Program-made: the position numbers and the translations under genes
Assembly: GCA_002365175.1 (NCBI GenBank)
Contig: DEZK01000018.1
Span: 1-64,000, forward strand
Length of the DNA: 64,000 nt
Source: Raskinella chloraquaticus (SeqCode)
GTDB taxonomy: Bacteria > Pseudomonadota > Alphaproteobacteria > Rhizobiales > UBA4765
Reading direction: 5' to 3'
Notes under the pieces: generated by a model
The model's database searches: none
What the model was told of the DNA's origin: nothing
The model's input: the letters and a program-made list of their open reading frames with translations, nothing else
Shown here: positions 43,059 through 52,355 of the stretch, piece by piece
Layout: each line of letters begins with the position of its first letter
How positions within the stretch are numbered: position 1 is the first letter of the stretch

Positions 43059-43144
43059 AGCGATGAGGCGATGCGAACAGGCAGGCCTCGGCAATCAGCG
43101 GTGTTGCACGCGGCGCGACAACGCCATCACATGAGGAGCGCACG

Positions 43145-43906
43145 ATGAGCGTTTTGTGGAGCGAGCTTTCAGCCGCACATCTGCGGAGCAAGGCCGAGGC
43201 CGACGCTCTGGTGATTTTGCCGGTGGCCTCGACCGAGCAGCATGGCCCGCATCTGCCAACCGGTGTCGACACCTATCTGTGCGCTGCCGTCTGCGAACGC
43301 GCCGGCCGTCTCATGCAGGATCAAGGAAAGCACGTTGTTGTGGCGCCGACACTATGGGTCGGCCTGGCCGAGCATCATGTTTCGTTCGGCGGCACCTTCA
43401 CTCTTGGCCTTCGTACCTATCACGCTTTGCTTGCGGACCTGCTGGCATCAATCAAGCGTGCCGGATTTAAGCGCATGATCATCGTCAACGGCCATGGCGG
43501 CAACATCGCCGCGCTTCAGGCGCTGACGACCGACCTCACGCGCGAGTTGGATATCGCCCTGGGTGTCACCACCTATTTCACGCTGGCAACAGAGAGCTTC
43601 GCTGCAACCCTTGAGGACCAGAAGGCGGTTCATCACGCCTGCGAAGCCGAGACATCAATGATGATGGCGATCAGACCCGACCTCGTTCTCAACGACCAGC
43701 TGAACGACGCGCATGGACCCTTTGCGCTTGATGGCACGTCACCCTTGAACCGCCCGCTCAATCATTGGCGCAGCTTCAAGGAGATCACCGATTCCGGCGT
43801 CATCGGCGATGCGCGGCGCGCAACGCCAGCAAAAGGTGAAACGTTGATGGCCGCTGCCGCAGCAGCGCTCGCAACGAGGCTTATTGCCGGCGAGCCATGG
43901 GCGTGA
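43145..43906 (+). CDS. Creatininase-family amidohydrolase
   Basis: 253-aa metal-dependent amidohydrolase. Metal ligands are seen in PVASTEQHGPHLPTGVD (E, H, D), HHVSFGGT and VNGHGGN, and a further Glu in ACEAETSMMMA. The family includes creatinine amidohydrolase and enzymes of riboflavin/mycofactocin pathways, so the name is only a family label. Start at ATG 43145 behind GAGGAG. It converges on the aldehyde dehydrogenase gene with three bases between them. Confidence 0.88.
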   Translation: MSVLWSELSAAHLRSKAEADALVILPVASTEQHGPHLPTGVDTYLCAAVCERAGRLMQDQGKHVVVAPTLWVGLAEHHVSFGGTFTLGLRTYHALLADLLASIKRAGFKRMIIVNGHGGNIAALQALTTDLTRELDIALGVTTYFTLATESFAATLEDQKAVHHACEAETSMMMAIRPDLVLNDQLNDAHGPFALDGTSPLNRPLNHWRSFKEITDSGVIGDARRATPAKGETLMAAAAAALATRLIAGEPWA

Positions 43907-43909
43907 GCC

Positions 43910-45445
43910 TCAGCGCTCGCCGGAATAGCCAAAAGCCGATACTGGCGCAGCCGAGGTTTCCACCCAGACTGACTTTGTCGTCGTATAGGCGTGCAGCGCC
44001 TCGATGCCGGACGAGCGGCCATAACCTGACTGGCCAAAACCGCCGAAAGGCGACATCACCGAAATTGTCTTGTAGCCATTGATCCAGAACGTGCCGGCGC
44101 GCACCTCTGCCGCCATGCGGTGGGCGCGCGCCACATCGCGGGTCCATACCGCGCCGGCAAGCCCGTAGGGCTGGTCATTGGCAAGCTGCACCGCTTCCTC
44201 TTCATGGTCGAACGGAAGAACAGAGAGGACGGGACCAAATACCTCCTCGCGCGCAATCTCCATTCCCGGCGACACCTGATCAAGAATGGTGGGAGCAAAG
44301 AAATAACCGGCCTGCGCGAGCGCCGCCGGCGCACTCCCCCCGCTCACCAATCGTGCCCCCTCGCTGACGCCATCGCGGACCATGGATGAGACGCGTTCGA
44401 ACTGGCGCGCATTCTGGATCGGGCCAAGATGGGTTGCCTCATCGAGCGGGTCACCGATGGCGATGCGCTGGGCGGCGCCAACGAGGCGCTGCACAAACGC
44501 CCCGTGAATGTTCCGCTCGACGATCAGCCGCGATCCCGCGACACAGGATTGCCCGGCGCCGGAGAAAATAGCCGCCTGCGCACCCATGATGGCTTGATCC
44601 ATATCGGCATCGGCGAAGACGATATTGGCCGATTTGCCACCAAGTTCGAGGATCGTCGGCACCACATTCTCGGCCGCAAGCCGGGCAATTTCCGCACCGG
44701 TCCGGCGCGAGCCGACAAAGACCACAAGGCTGGTTTTCACATGCGCTACTGCTGCCGCGCCGCAAGTTGGCCCAAGCCCCGCCACGACATTGACAAGCCC
44801 GGCCGGCGCGCCCGCCTTGAGCGCCAGATGCGCGAGGATGAGCGAGGTGAGCGGCGTCAGCTCCGAAGGCTTGAGCACCACGGCATTACCAGCCGCAATC
44901 GCCGGCGCCACCTGCCAGCCGGCGGTAAAAAACGGCGCATTCCACGGCGTGATCTGCACGACGATGCCCAGAGGCTCGCGGCGCGTATAGTTCAGGTGGG
45001 AGGTCGGGACTGGAATGACATCACCGCTGAGTTTGTCAGCCCAGCCGGCGTAATACTCAAACATCTCGGCGACGCGGCCGACTTCGGCGCGCGCATCGCG
45101 GATCGGTTTGCCGACGTTGATCGCCTCGATCTCGGCAATCAGCGCTGCATGCGCACGCACTTCCTGGCCGATGGCCCAGACGATGCGCCCGCGCGCCGAC
45201 GCGCTCAGTCGCCGCCAGGCAGCCAGCCCATCACCTGCCGACGCCATCGCCGCATCGGCTGCCCCCGCCCCGCCATCACGATAGCCAAGCAGCACCATAC
45301 CCGTCGCAGGATCGATCAAGGGGATTGATGCCCCCGCGCCACCGATCAATCCATCGCCGACAAAACTGCCGATCTCGGCCGTTTTGAGGATGGTTGTCAG
45401 CAATGCCGCCAACCGCAGCGAACGCTCGCTGGCGGCGATCATCAT
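43910..45445 (-). CDS. NAD(P)-dependent aldehyde dehydrogenase
   Basis: 511 aa. Typical features are TPWNAPFFTAGWQVAPAIAAGNAVVLKPSE, the general-base Glu in LELGGKSANIVF, catalytic Cys in GAGQSCVAGSRL, and EEVFGPVLSVLPF. Substrate is unknown. Last gene of a leftward operon, overlapping the upstream dehydrogenase by four bases; it would oxidise an aldehyde made by that pathway. Confidence 0.92.
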   Translation of the reverse strand: MMIAASERSLRLAALLTTILKTAEIGSFVGDGLIGGAGASIPLIDPATGMVLLGYRDGGAGAADAAMASAGDGLAAWRRLSASARGRIVWAIGQEVRAHAALIAEIEAINVGKPIRDARAEVGRVAEMFEYYAGWADKLSGDVIPVPTSHLNYTRREPLGIVVQITPWNAPFFTAGWQVAPAIAAGNAVVLKPSELTPLTSLILAHLALKAGAPAGLVNVVAGLGPTCGAAAVAHVKTSLVVFVGSRRTGAEIARLAAENVVPTILELGGKSANIVFADADMDQAIMGAQAAIFSGAGQSCVAGSRLIVERNIHGAFVQRLVGAAQRIAIGDPLDEATHLGPIQNARQFERVSSMVRDGVSEGARLVSGGSAPAALAQAGYFFAPTILDQVSPGMEIAREEVFGPVLSVLPFDHEEEAVQLANDQPYGLAGAVWTRDVARAHRMAAEVRAGTFWINGYKTISVMSPFGGFGQSGYGRSSGIEALHAYTTTKSVWVETSAAPVSAFGYSGER

Positions 45446-46317
45446 TCGCTACTTCCCGGGGCAATCACGAATTTATTGAAGTCCTCGCCGTCGCCAAGAC
45501 CTTGCGCCGAGGCGTCCCATAAGTCACTGACGAGCGCACTGACAGCACCAAATGAACCGACATCCTGCCCGAGCTTTGCTGCAAGCTGCACATCCTTGCG
45601 CATCAAACCCATGGTGAAGCCTGAATCAAAACGCTCGGACAAAATCCAGCGCGTGTAGTTCACCTCTGTGACGGCTGAGCGGCCAGATGCCGCGTTGATG
45701 GCGGTCAGCACATCCTCTGCGGGAACGCCTGCTGCGGCGGCAAGCGCCACCGCCTCGCGAACGCTCGCCAGATTGGCGGCAACGAGGAGATTATTGACCA
45801 GTTTGGCGACATTGCCTGCCCCGCTCGCTCCTACATGGATGATCTTGTTGCCAAGCGCCGTCAGCACCGGGCGCGCCCGCTCCATCACCTCTTTGTCGCC
45901 ACCCACCATGAAGGTGAGCGTGCCTGTTTTCGCACCTTGCGGCCCGCCGGACACCGGCGCATCGAGAAAGCCAAGTCTGGTCCCGCAGGCAGCCGCAAGC
46001 TTGCGCGAGACCCGGGGCTCGGATGTCGACGTGTCGACAAAAATAGCGTCAGGCCGGCCTCGCGCAACAAAACCTGCCGGGCCTTCGACGACACCGGCAA
46101 CGTCCGCTGCCTTCGGAAGCGACGCCACCACCAGTTCGCACACGGCATAAAGGCTCGAAGGCTCGGCGGCGATCGTCACGCCCGCCTGCTGCGCCAGCCT
46201 CTGGCGTTCCGAGGACAGATCGCAGCCACGAACCGTAAAGCCGCGCTCAACCAGGATCTTTGCCATACCCAGCCCCATGGCCCCCAGCCCGATGACCCCG
46301 ATATGCTTCATCGCCAT
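45442..46317 (-). CDS. 3-hydroxyisobutyrate dehydrogenase-family oxidoreductase
   Basis: 291-aa beta-hydroxyacid dehydrogenase. It has the Rossmann loop GVIGLGAMGLGMA, the substrate motif DAPVSGGPQGAKTGTLTFMVGG and the catalytic lysine motif GNVAKLVNNLLV. These are canonical, unlike the variant at 51.5 kb. Substrate is unknown. ATGs at 46317 and 46311 are both possible. Between the DSD1-type aldolase and the aldehyde dehydrogenase in one operon. Confidence 0.9.
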   Translation of the reverse strand: MAMKHIGVIGLGAMGLGMAKILVERGFTVRGCDLSSERQRLAQQAGVTIAAEPSSLYAVCELVVASLPKAADVAGVVEGPAGFVARGRPDAIFVDTSTSEPRVSRKLAAACGTRLGFLDAPVSGGPQGAKTGTLTFMVGGDKEVMERARPVLTALGNKIIHVGASGAGNVAKLVNNLLVAANLASVREAVALAAAAGVPAEDVLTAINAASGRSAVTEVNYTRWILSERFDSGFTMGLMRKDVQLAAKLGQDVGSFGAVSALVSDLWDASAQGLGDGEDFNKFVIAPGSSE

Positions 46318-46329
46318 GACTTTCTCTGT

Positions 46330-47445
46330 TCAGCGCAAGCGTCCGCGCGCCGCCACCGGAATGGTTGCAACAATCTCGTCGCCGCGAACGGCAATCAGTT
46401 CGTCGACCATATTCACCACGACACACACATGATTGGGGACGACACGCACCACACCGCCAACATCGGGGCGATCATTGCAGCGCGACAGATCAAGAAAGCC
46501 ATGCTCTTCGGCAAAGCGGGCGATCCGCGCCTGCGGATGCTCGATGATGTGACCATAGCCCTCCAGCCCACCGCCAGGATCAGCCGTCAATGTCTTCGAG
46601 CCCGCATCAAGAATGCCACGATCAGCGCCGCCACGACTGACCACGCGGGACACGACCGTCAGCGCCACATCGCCCGCCACCGCCGCTCCACAGCCCATCA
46701 TCATGCGATCGTTGAAAATATAGGTACCGGCGCGATGCTCGCTCGCACCCCGCAATTTGCCCAGATTGGTCAGATTGGGCGTGCCGCCAGTCGACACCAT
46801 CCCCGCATCAAGACCGAGCGCCCGCACGCCTGCAAGGGCCTCGTCATAGAAGAGCTGCGTCTCAGCCCATTTCGTTTCCGGTGGATAGAGCATGAAGCCG
46901 GCAAAGCGCAGCGCCGACGCGCGGGATATATGATCCGCCAGCGCCACCGCCTCGGCGGCCGTCGCGACGCCAGCCCGCTCACGTCCCGTATCGCATTCGA
47001 TCACCACATCAAGAACCCGCCCGGCCTGGCGCGCCGCCATCGCCAGACCATCGATGGTATGCACGCTGTCGACCGCCAACGTCAGCTTTGGTCCCCGGCG
47101 CAACAGGGCGCGCAGCCGCTCAAGCGTCGCCTCGCCCATCACATTGTAGGTGATGAGAATATCGTCAATGCCGGCCGCCACCATGATCTCGGCTTCACCA
47201 AGCTTCTGGCAAGTGATGCCATGCGCCCCCGCCGCCAACTGCATCTTGGCGAAGAAGGGGCTCTTGTGGGTCTTGATATGCGGCCGGTTGGCAAGCCCCG
47301 CCGCGTCGCAGGCAGCCTGTACCCGGGCGATATTGCGCTCAACCCGGTCAAGGTCGACAGCGACCGCCGGCGTGCCGATCTCGCGCGCAATCGTCTGCGC
47401 CGCTCGCCACGAAATTCCGGGGACAATCGCTGTATCAGTGCTCAT
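46330..47445 (-). CDS. PLP-dependent D-threonine/3-hydroxy-D-aspartate aldolase-like (DSD1 family)
   Basis: 371-aa alanine racemase N-fold enzyme. PLP-barrel segments are TPAVAVDLDRVERNIARVQ, RPHIKTHKSPFFAKMQLAAGA (K that binds PLP) and VSTGGTPNL. The C-terminal half has MGCGAAVAGDVALTVVSRVVS and EEHGFLDL with metal-ligand-like His/Cys residues (VVPNHVCVVVN). Family members cleave D-3-hydroxyamino acids or dehydrate D-Ser. Start at ATG 47445, which overlaps the RidA stop by 11 bases; longer frame rejected. Confidence 0.88.
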   Translation of the reverse strand: MSTDTAIVPGISWRAAQTIAREIGTPAVAVDLDRVERNIARVQAACDAAGLANRPHIKTHKSPFFAKMQLAAGAHGITCQKLGEAEIMVAAGIDDILITYNVMGEATLERLRALLRRGPKLTLAVDSVHTIDGLAMAARQAGRVLDVVIECDTGRERAGVATAAEAVALADHISRASALRFAGFMLYPPETKWAETQLFYDEALAGVRALGLDAGMVSTGGTPNLTNLGKLRGASEHRAGTYIFNDRMMMGCGAAVAGDVALTVVSRVVSRGGADRGILDAGSKTLTADPGGGLEGYGHIIEHPQARIARFAEEHGFLDLSRCNDRPDVGGVVRVVPNHVCVVVNMVDELIAVRGDEIVATIPVAARGRLR

Positions 47446-47905
47446 GGATTTTGACGATCGCTTCGATTTCGACGGGCATGTTATGCGGAAGAGATGCCAT
47501 GCCGACCGCTGAGCGGGCATGGCGGCCACGCTCGCCCAGCACCTCGACAAACAGGTCCGAGCAGCCATTGATCACTTTCGGCTGATCGGAGAAAAGCGGA
47601 ATGGCGTTGACCATGCCAAGAACTTTCAGGATTTCGACGCGATCAAGATCACCCGCCACCATCTTCGCCACCGCCAGAAGCTGCAGGCCGATGAGTCTGG
47701 CAAACTCATAGGCAGCCTCCGGCGTCACCGTGTCGCCGACCTTGCCGGAAAACACGCTGCCATCGGGGCGTCGCGCGCCCTGGCCTGAGAGGTAGACCGT
47801 CGAACCATCACGCTTGAAAGGCACATAATTGGCGATGGGTGTGGGAATGGCTGGAAGGACGAGGCCCATGTTGACCAGGCGCTGTTCAGACAACATGATG
47901 CCCAT
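47435..47905 (-). CDS. RidA-family imine/enamine deaminase
   Basis: 156-aa protein of the RidA/YjgF superfamily, which hydrolyses reactive enamines made by PLP enzymes. It has IANYVPFKRDGSTVYLSGQGARRPDGS and a C-terminal ARSAVGMASLPHNMPVEIEAIVKI, with the substrate-binding Arg and Glu regions. The order RidA then PLP enzyme in one operon fits removal of an enamine by-product. ATGs at 47905 and 47896 are both plausible. Confidence 0.88.
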   Translation of the reverse strand: MGIMLSEQRLVNMGLVLPAIPTPIANYVPFKRDGSTVYLSGQGARRPDGSVFSGKVGDTVTPEAAYEFARLIGLQLLAVAKMVAGDLDRVEILKVLGMVNAIPLFSDQPKVINGCSDLFVEVLGERGRHARSAVGMASLPHNMPVEIEAIVKIHEH

Positions 47906-47966
47906 TCCCCTGCTACGAGCGATACCCTATCTTGGCTGCTTCGCCGGCACTTGCCAATAAGCGCAT

Positions 47967-49226
47967 CTATCTACCCGGCATATCGCCTTGCGCGAGATCG
48001 AGCGCGACCGACAGGAGCACATTCGCGCCGGCAATCACATCCTCGGAACGGGTTTCTTCATCCGGCGTATGCGAGCGCCCGTTGATGCTGGGGACAAAAA
48101 TCATGGCGGTTGGTACAAAGCCCGCCATCATCTGCGCATCATGTCCGGCGCCAGAGGGCATGCGACGCACCGGATAGCCCAGCCGCTTGGCGGCTGCCTC
48201 GACCTTGGACACAATCCGCTCATCAAAAGGCGTGGCAGGAAAACGCGCAAGATCACTGAACGTGATCGTCACATTCTCACTGGCGGCAATCTGCGCGGCA
48301 GCTTCGCGCATCTGCGCTTCGGCGTGCGTCAGTGGCGCATCATCGGGATGGCGCATATCGAGACTGAAAACCGCCTGACGCGCCACGACGTTGACGTTGC
48401 CGGGTTCGGTTCGGAACCGCCCGCTGTTAACCCGCAGGCCGGAGATCGTTTTTGTCAGGTCGCGAGCGGCCACCATGAGCCGCGCAGCTGCATAATTCGC
48501 GTCACGTCTGACGTCCATCGGGGTGGTACCGGCGTGGTTGGGCTCACCACTGACGGTCGCCTCCAGCCAGGTGATCGCCTGCACGCCGGTCACGGCCGCA
48601 ACGCCGCCACCCGAATGATCGAGAACCGGCCCCTGCTCGATATGAAGCTCGACATAGGCATGGGTCTTGACGCAACCCGGCGCCGCCGATCCGGCGTAAC
48701 CGATGCGCCGCACCTCGTCGCCGACCATGAGGCCCGCCTGATCCTTGATGGCGTAAGCCTCCTCGACGCTCATATCGCCGGTCCACACGCAGGAGCCGAG
48801 AAGATCGGGCGCAAAACGCGCTCCCTCTTCGCCGGTAAAGGCCATGATGGCAATCGGCCGGCGTGGCCGAAAGCCCGCTTCCCGCAACGTGGCGATCACC
48901 TCAAGCCCCGCCATCACGCCAAGCGCGCCATCATAACGCCCACCCGTGCCGACCGTGTCGATATGTGAGCCCAGCATTACCGCAGGCCCGTCAGTCTCGC
49001 CCGCCATCACGCCGACGATGTTGCCGATCGGATCAATATGCACCTCAAGATCAAGCTCGCGCATCCAGGCGACAAGCTGGTCACGGCCAAGCCGGTCTTC
49101 ATCGCTCAATGCCAGCCGGCATACCCCGCCATCACCCGTATCACCGATCCGGCCGAGCACCTCCAGTCTGGACAACAGACGCGGACCTGATATGCGCAGA
49201 TTGGCGGCTTCGTTTGCCTGTCTCAT
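47967..49226 (-). CDS. M20-family Zn-dependent amidohydrolase (allantoate/N-carbamoyl-amino acid type)
   Basis: 419 aa. Metal sites are GSHIDTVGTGGRYDGALGV (H, D) and FTGEEGARF (EE), followed by HIEQGPVLDHSGGGVAAVTGVQ and the dimer-domain GEPNHAGTTPMDVRRDA. This is the AllC/HyuC/ureidoglycolate group, which splits ureido compounds to ammonia and CO2. Allantoate is a plausible substrate given the purine genes 10 kb away, but the operon is separate. Follows the TctC-like gene by 20 bases. Confidence 0.88.
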   Translation of the reverse strand: MRQANEAANLRISGPRLLSRLEVLGRIGDTGDGGVCRLALSDEDRLGRDQLVAWMRELDLEVHIDPIGNIVGVMAGETDGPAVMLGSHIDTVGTGGRYDGALGVMAGLEVIATLREAGFRPRRPIAIMAFTGEEGARFAPDLLGSCVWTGDMSVEEAYAIKDQAGLMVGDEVRRIGYAGSAAPGCVKTHAYVELHIEQGPVLDHSGGGVAAVTGVQAITWLEATVSGEPNHAGTTPMDVRRDANYAAARLMVAARDLTKTISGLRVNSGRFRTEPGNVNVVARQAVFSLDMRHPDDAPLTHAEAQMREAAAQIAASENVTITFSDLARFPATPFDERIVSKVEAAAKRLGYPVRRMPSGAGHDAQMMAGFVPTAMIFVPSINGRSHTPDEETRSEDVIAGANVLLSVALDLAQGDMPGR

Positions 49227-49245
49227 GTCGTATCCCTCAAATCCT

Positions 49246-50250
49246 TCAAATCACGCCCATGGCGTTCAGCCGACGAATGGCCTTGTCTTCTTCGGTCATC
49301 ACAAACGTGCGGAAATTGTCTCTTGTCTCCCGCGCCGGCGCCCATTTGTTCTTGCTGATCTCAGCTTCCCATTCCGCCGAGGCGACAAAACGATCAATGA
49401 GCGCCGTCAAACCTGCAAGCTGTTCATCGGCGAGACCGGGCGGCGCGAAGATACCGCGCCAAGGTGCGAAGTCGATGGCAAATTCGCCCTGCGACAGGTC
49501 AACCGCGTTGATCCCGGGACTTTTGATATCGCTGGCAGCCAGAACCCTGATCTCGCCCGTGCCCATCGCGGTTTCGAAGTCACGCAACGTGCCAATTGCA
49601 CAGGAAGCACGTGCTTCAAGTGCGCTCACCCGCGTGAGCCCCGCCGGCACAACCGGCATGAACGGCAGCTTGCGCAGGTCAATACCGTGGCGGGCGGTGA
49701 TCGCGGCCGCCATCAGATGGTCTGCTGAGCCGATGGCGCCGCCGGCAAAAACAATCTTGGTAATGTCATTCGCTATCGCGCCGATCAGTTCCCGATAGGT
49801 TTTGAAGGGCGAGGACGCGGGAACAACCAGCAGCAATGATTCATTGGCAATGTGGGCAAGCGGCAGCGCTTCGCCCAATCGCAAAAGCGGCTTTGACGCC
49901 AGACCCGTCCCCATGATCGACAAGCTGGCGATCAGAATCTGACCCGCCTGGCCACGCCGCGCGAGAAAGCGCGCGAGCCCGGTCAACCCGCTTTCCCCCG
50001 GCGAGAATTCGAGCCGGGGCGTTGGCGCATCGCTGACCGTCTTGCAGGCACGCGCCAACCCCTGGGCGGCACGATCAAGCCCGCCACCGGGCGGGCCGGG
50101 CACAAAAAAATTGAGCACCTGCGGTACGCCATCAGCCGCCGGCGAGGCACGCTGCGAGAACAGAAAGCCGCCACCCGCCAGGCACCCGATCAGCGCGCGG
50201 CGTGTTGGCAGTAAATTTCTTCGACTGTCGAGCAGTTGCGAACGCTTCAT
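49246..50250 (-). CDS. Tripartite tricarboxylate transporter substrate-binding protein (Bug/TctC family)
   Basis: 334-aa periplasmic binding protein. The N-terminus has a twin-arginine-like PTRRALIGCLAGGGFLF signal segment, then the Bug-type NFFVPGPPGGGLDRAAQ and a two-lobed fold with FAGGAIGSADHLMAA. Start at ATG 50250; the open frame to 50391 has no similarity. No TctA/TctB membrane gene is visible, so the transporter may be elsewhere. First gene of the leftward six-gene operon. Confidence 0.84.
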   Translation of the reverse strand: MKRSQLLDSRRNLLPTRRALIGCLAGGGFLFSQRASPAADGVPQVLNFFVPGPPGGGLDRAAQGLARACKTVSDAPTPRLEFSPGESGLTGLARFLARRGQAGQILIASLSIMGTGLASKPLLRLGEALPLAHIANESLLLVVPASSPFKTYRELIGAIANDITKIVFAGGAIGSADHLMAAAITARHGIDLRKLPFMPVVPAGLTRVSALEARASCAIGTLRDFETAMGTGEIRVLAASDIKSPGINAVDLSQGEFAIDFAPWRGIFAPPGLADEQLAGLTALIDRFVASAEWEAEISKNKWAPARETRDNFRTFVMTEEDKAIRRLNAMGVI

Positions 50251-50455
50251 GAAATGACTGGATATCTCAGACGGCACGCCTGGAACAGGGGGAATAATGC
50301 AGCACCAGCGCGTTTTTTGCCAGCAACCATCGCTCCAGGCCGACGTTAAACCACCTGTCATGACTGCCAGATATGTAGACACAGGAGGCATTGCATCTTA
50401 TCCAAAAATTAACCAAACGAATTCATCGCTTCTTGGCAATAAACCCGGTGCCTGA

Positions 50456-51361
50456 ATGAAACTCCGTCTCCGTTATGCGCTGGCGTTCGGCGCCCTGTCG
50501 CTGTCCCCTGCCTTTGCTGCCGACATCGCCACGCCGGCCCCCGGCGAGGCGACGCTGGCCGAACAACCGCAAGCGCCAGGAGATGACATCTTCGGGTTCA
50601 CCAGCCCGTCAGATACCGGCAATGTCGGCGAAAAAAGCTTTTCGCTTGAAAGCACCACGCGCTTTGGCAAGGGCAACGGTCTTTACGTGACGCCGTCGGT
50701 CAAGATCGAATTTGGTTATGCGATTGCCGAAAATGTCTGGGTCGCCCTGTCGCCCTTCGTCACAAATTACCGCATCCGCGACGTCGCCGGTATCGACAAT
50801 CTGAGCCGCACCCGCTTCGATGGCCTGTCAAGCGAGCTGATCTGGCGCTTTCTGCCACGCACACCTTATGGGCTTGCCGCCAGTTTTTCGGTTGAACCGC
50901 GCTGGGCGCAGCTTGATGGCGTGAGCGGACTTGGCGTCAACGCCCTGTCAGCGGAATTCAAGTTCTATATCGATCAGGTGATCATCCCCGATCAGCTGTT
51001 CGCCGCCTTGAACCTCAACTATCAGCCTGGCGCCCAGCAGGCCTTTGCCGCCGGCAGCCCATGGGTATCGGGCAGCGCCACCAACGTCTCGGCGGGTCTG
51101 ACGTGGCAGATCACGCCTTCGCTCTTCGTGGGCGCTGAAGTGCGCTATCTCGGAGTTTTTGACGGCGCCTACCTCAACCGTACCTTGGGCACCGCCCTTT
51201 TTGTCGGGCCTAATCTGACGGTGAAATTCAGCGAAAAAACTGCGCTCAATATTGCCTGGACGCCACAAATTTCCGGTGATGCCAATGGCGTCGGCGGCAG
51301 GCTTGATCTGATAAACTTCGAGCGCCATCAGCTGCGCGTCAAATTCGCCTCTGCCTTCTGA
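50456..51361 (+). CDS. Predicted outer-membrane beta-barrel (porin-like) protein
   Basis: 301 aa. Residues 1-21 form a signal peptide ending AFAA. The mature protein has many short amphipathic strands ending in aromatic residues, a Pro/Gly/Thr region at the start, and a C-terminal phenylalanine (KFASAF), the usual signal for Bam-dependent insertion. No specific porin family recognised. It is not in an operon with its neighbours. Confidence 0.75.
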   Translation: MKLRLRYALAFGALSLSPAFAADIATPAPGEATLAEQPQAPGDDIFGFTSPSDTGNVGEKSFSLESTTRFGKGNGLYVTPSVKIEFGYAIAENVWVALSPFVTNYRIRDVAGIDNLSRTRFDGLSSELIWRFLPRTPYGLAASFSVEPRWAQLDGVSGLGVNALSAEFKFYIDQVIIPDQLFAALNLNYQPGAQQAFAAGSPWVSGSATNVSAGLTWQITPSLFVGAEVRYLGVFDGAYLNRTLGTALFVGPNLTVKFSEKTALNIAWTPQISGDANGVGGRLDLINFERHQLRVKFASAF

Positions 51362-51454
51362 TCGCGCAGGGCTCATCGGGCTGACAAGCGCATCACCCCT
51401 TGCCAAACCGTGCGCCACACGAAACTCTGCCTCCTGGAAACAAGGGGGAGCGTG

Positions 51455-52351
51455 ATGCGCGACACATACGGATTTATCGGATTGGGCCGCATGGGCCGCG
51501 GCATGGCAACCAACATGCACCGCAAGGGCTTCGCGCTGACAGTCTATGACGTCATGCCTCATGCTCTCGTGCCGGTGACGCAGCTGGGCGCCAAAGCAGC
51601 CACCTCGGTTGCGGATATCGGCGAGATATCTTCGCTCGTCTTCACCATGCTGCCCAATTCGCCCCAGGTTCACGACGTGGCCGAGGCCTTGGCCGGCACG
51701 ATGAAGCCCGGCAGCCTGGTCATCGACATGTCGACCATCGACCCGGCGGCGTCTGATCAGGTGGCGGCCCTTCTGGCGGAGAAAGGCATCGGTTTCGTTG
51801 ATGCGCCGGTCGGTCGCCTTGCTGAACATGCCGACCGCGGCGAATGCCTGTTCATGGTCGGCGCCAGACCGACCGATTTCGCCCGCGTCAAGCCCATGCT
51901 GGACGCGATGGGCACGACTGTCATCCACTGCGGCGATGTCGGCACCGGCATCCGCACCAAGATCGTCAACAATTACGTGACGATCAGCCTGTGCCTGCTC
52001 AACAGCGAGGCGCTGATGCTCATGCAGCGTTTTGGTCTCGATCTTACCACCACCATGGATGTGCTGAACGGCACGACTGCCAATAACGGCCAGCTTAATC
52101 TCAATCTTGCGCGCAAAGTATTGCGCGATGATACCGTGCCGGGCTTCTCGATTGATCTGGCTCATAAGGATCTGGGTCTTGCAGTCCAGTCGGCTCACGA
52201 GCTGAAACTGCCACTGTCGGTCGGTGTTGCCGCACGCGAAACGTTCAATCTGGCGCGCGCGGCGGGTTTTGGCACGAAGGATTTTTCAGCCGTGCTCGAC
52301 CATCTGTGCCAGCAGGCGGGTATCGCCCCGCCCCGCCTGCCGAAAGGCTGA
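51455..52351 (+). CDS. Beta-hydroxyacid dehydrogenase, YihU (sulfolactaldehyde reductase)-like
   Basis: 298 aa, the same length as E. coli YihU. The Rossmann loop is GFIGLGRMGRGMA. Instead of the common DAPVSGG, it has DAPVGR with R121, and further on K169, N172-N173-Y174 and T176. From memory YihU carries R123, K171, N174 and S178 at the same spacing, so the sulfonate-binding set is nearly complete, with Thr for Ser. No other sulfoglycolysis gene is visible, so the true substrate is uncertain. Start at ATG 51455 after GGGGGAG. Confidence 0.8.
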   Translation: MRDTYGFIGLGRMGRGMATNMHRKGFALTVYDVMPHALVPVTQLGAKAATSVADIGEISSLVFTMLPNSPQVHDVAEALAGTMKPGSLVIDMSTIDPAASDQVAALLAEKGIGFVDAPVGRLAEHADRGECLFMVGARPTDFARVKPMLDAMGTTVIHCGDVGTGIRTKIVNNYVTISLCLLNSEALMLMQRFGLDLTTTMDVLNGTTANNGQLNLNLARKVLRDDTVPGFSIDLAHKDLGLAVQSAHELKLPLSVGVAARETFNLARAAGFGTKDFSAVLDHLCQQAGIAPPRLPKG

Positions 52352-52355
52352 TCCC

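Noticed and set aside
45835..47454. 539-codon open frame on the plus strand
   Set aside because: It lies opposite the dehydrogenase and aldolase genes, crosses their junction, and its product is Arg/His-rich without motifs.
50948..52198. 416-codon open frame on the minus strand
   Set aside because: It runs opposite the porin-like gene and the YihU-like gene, both well supported by motifs.
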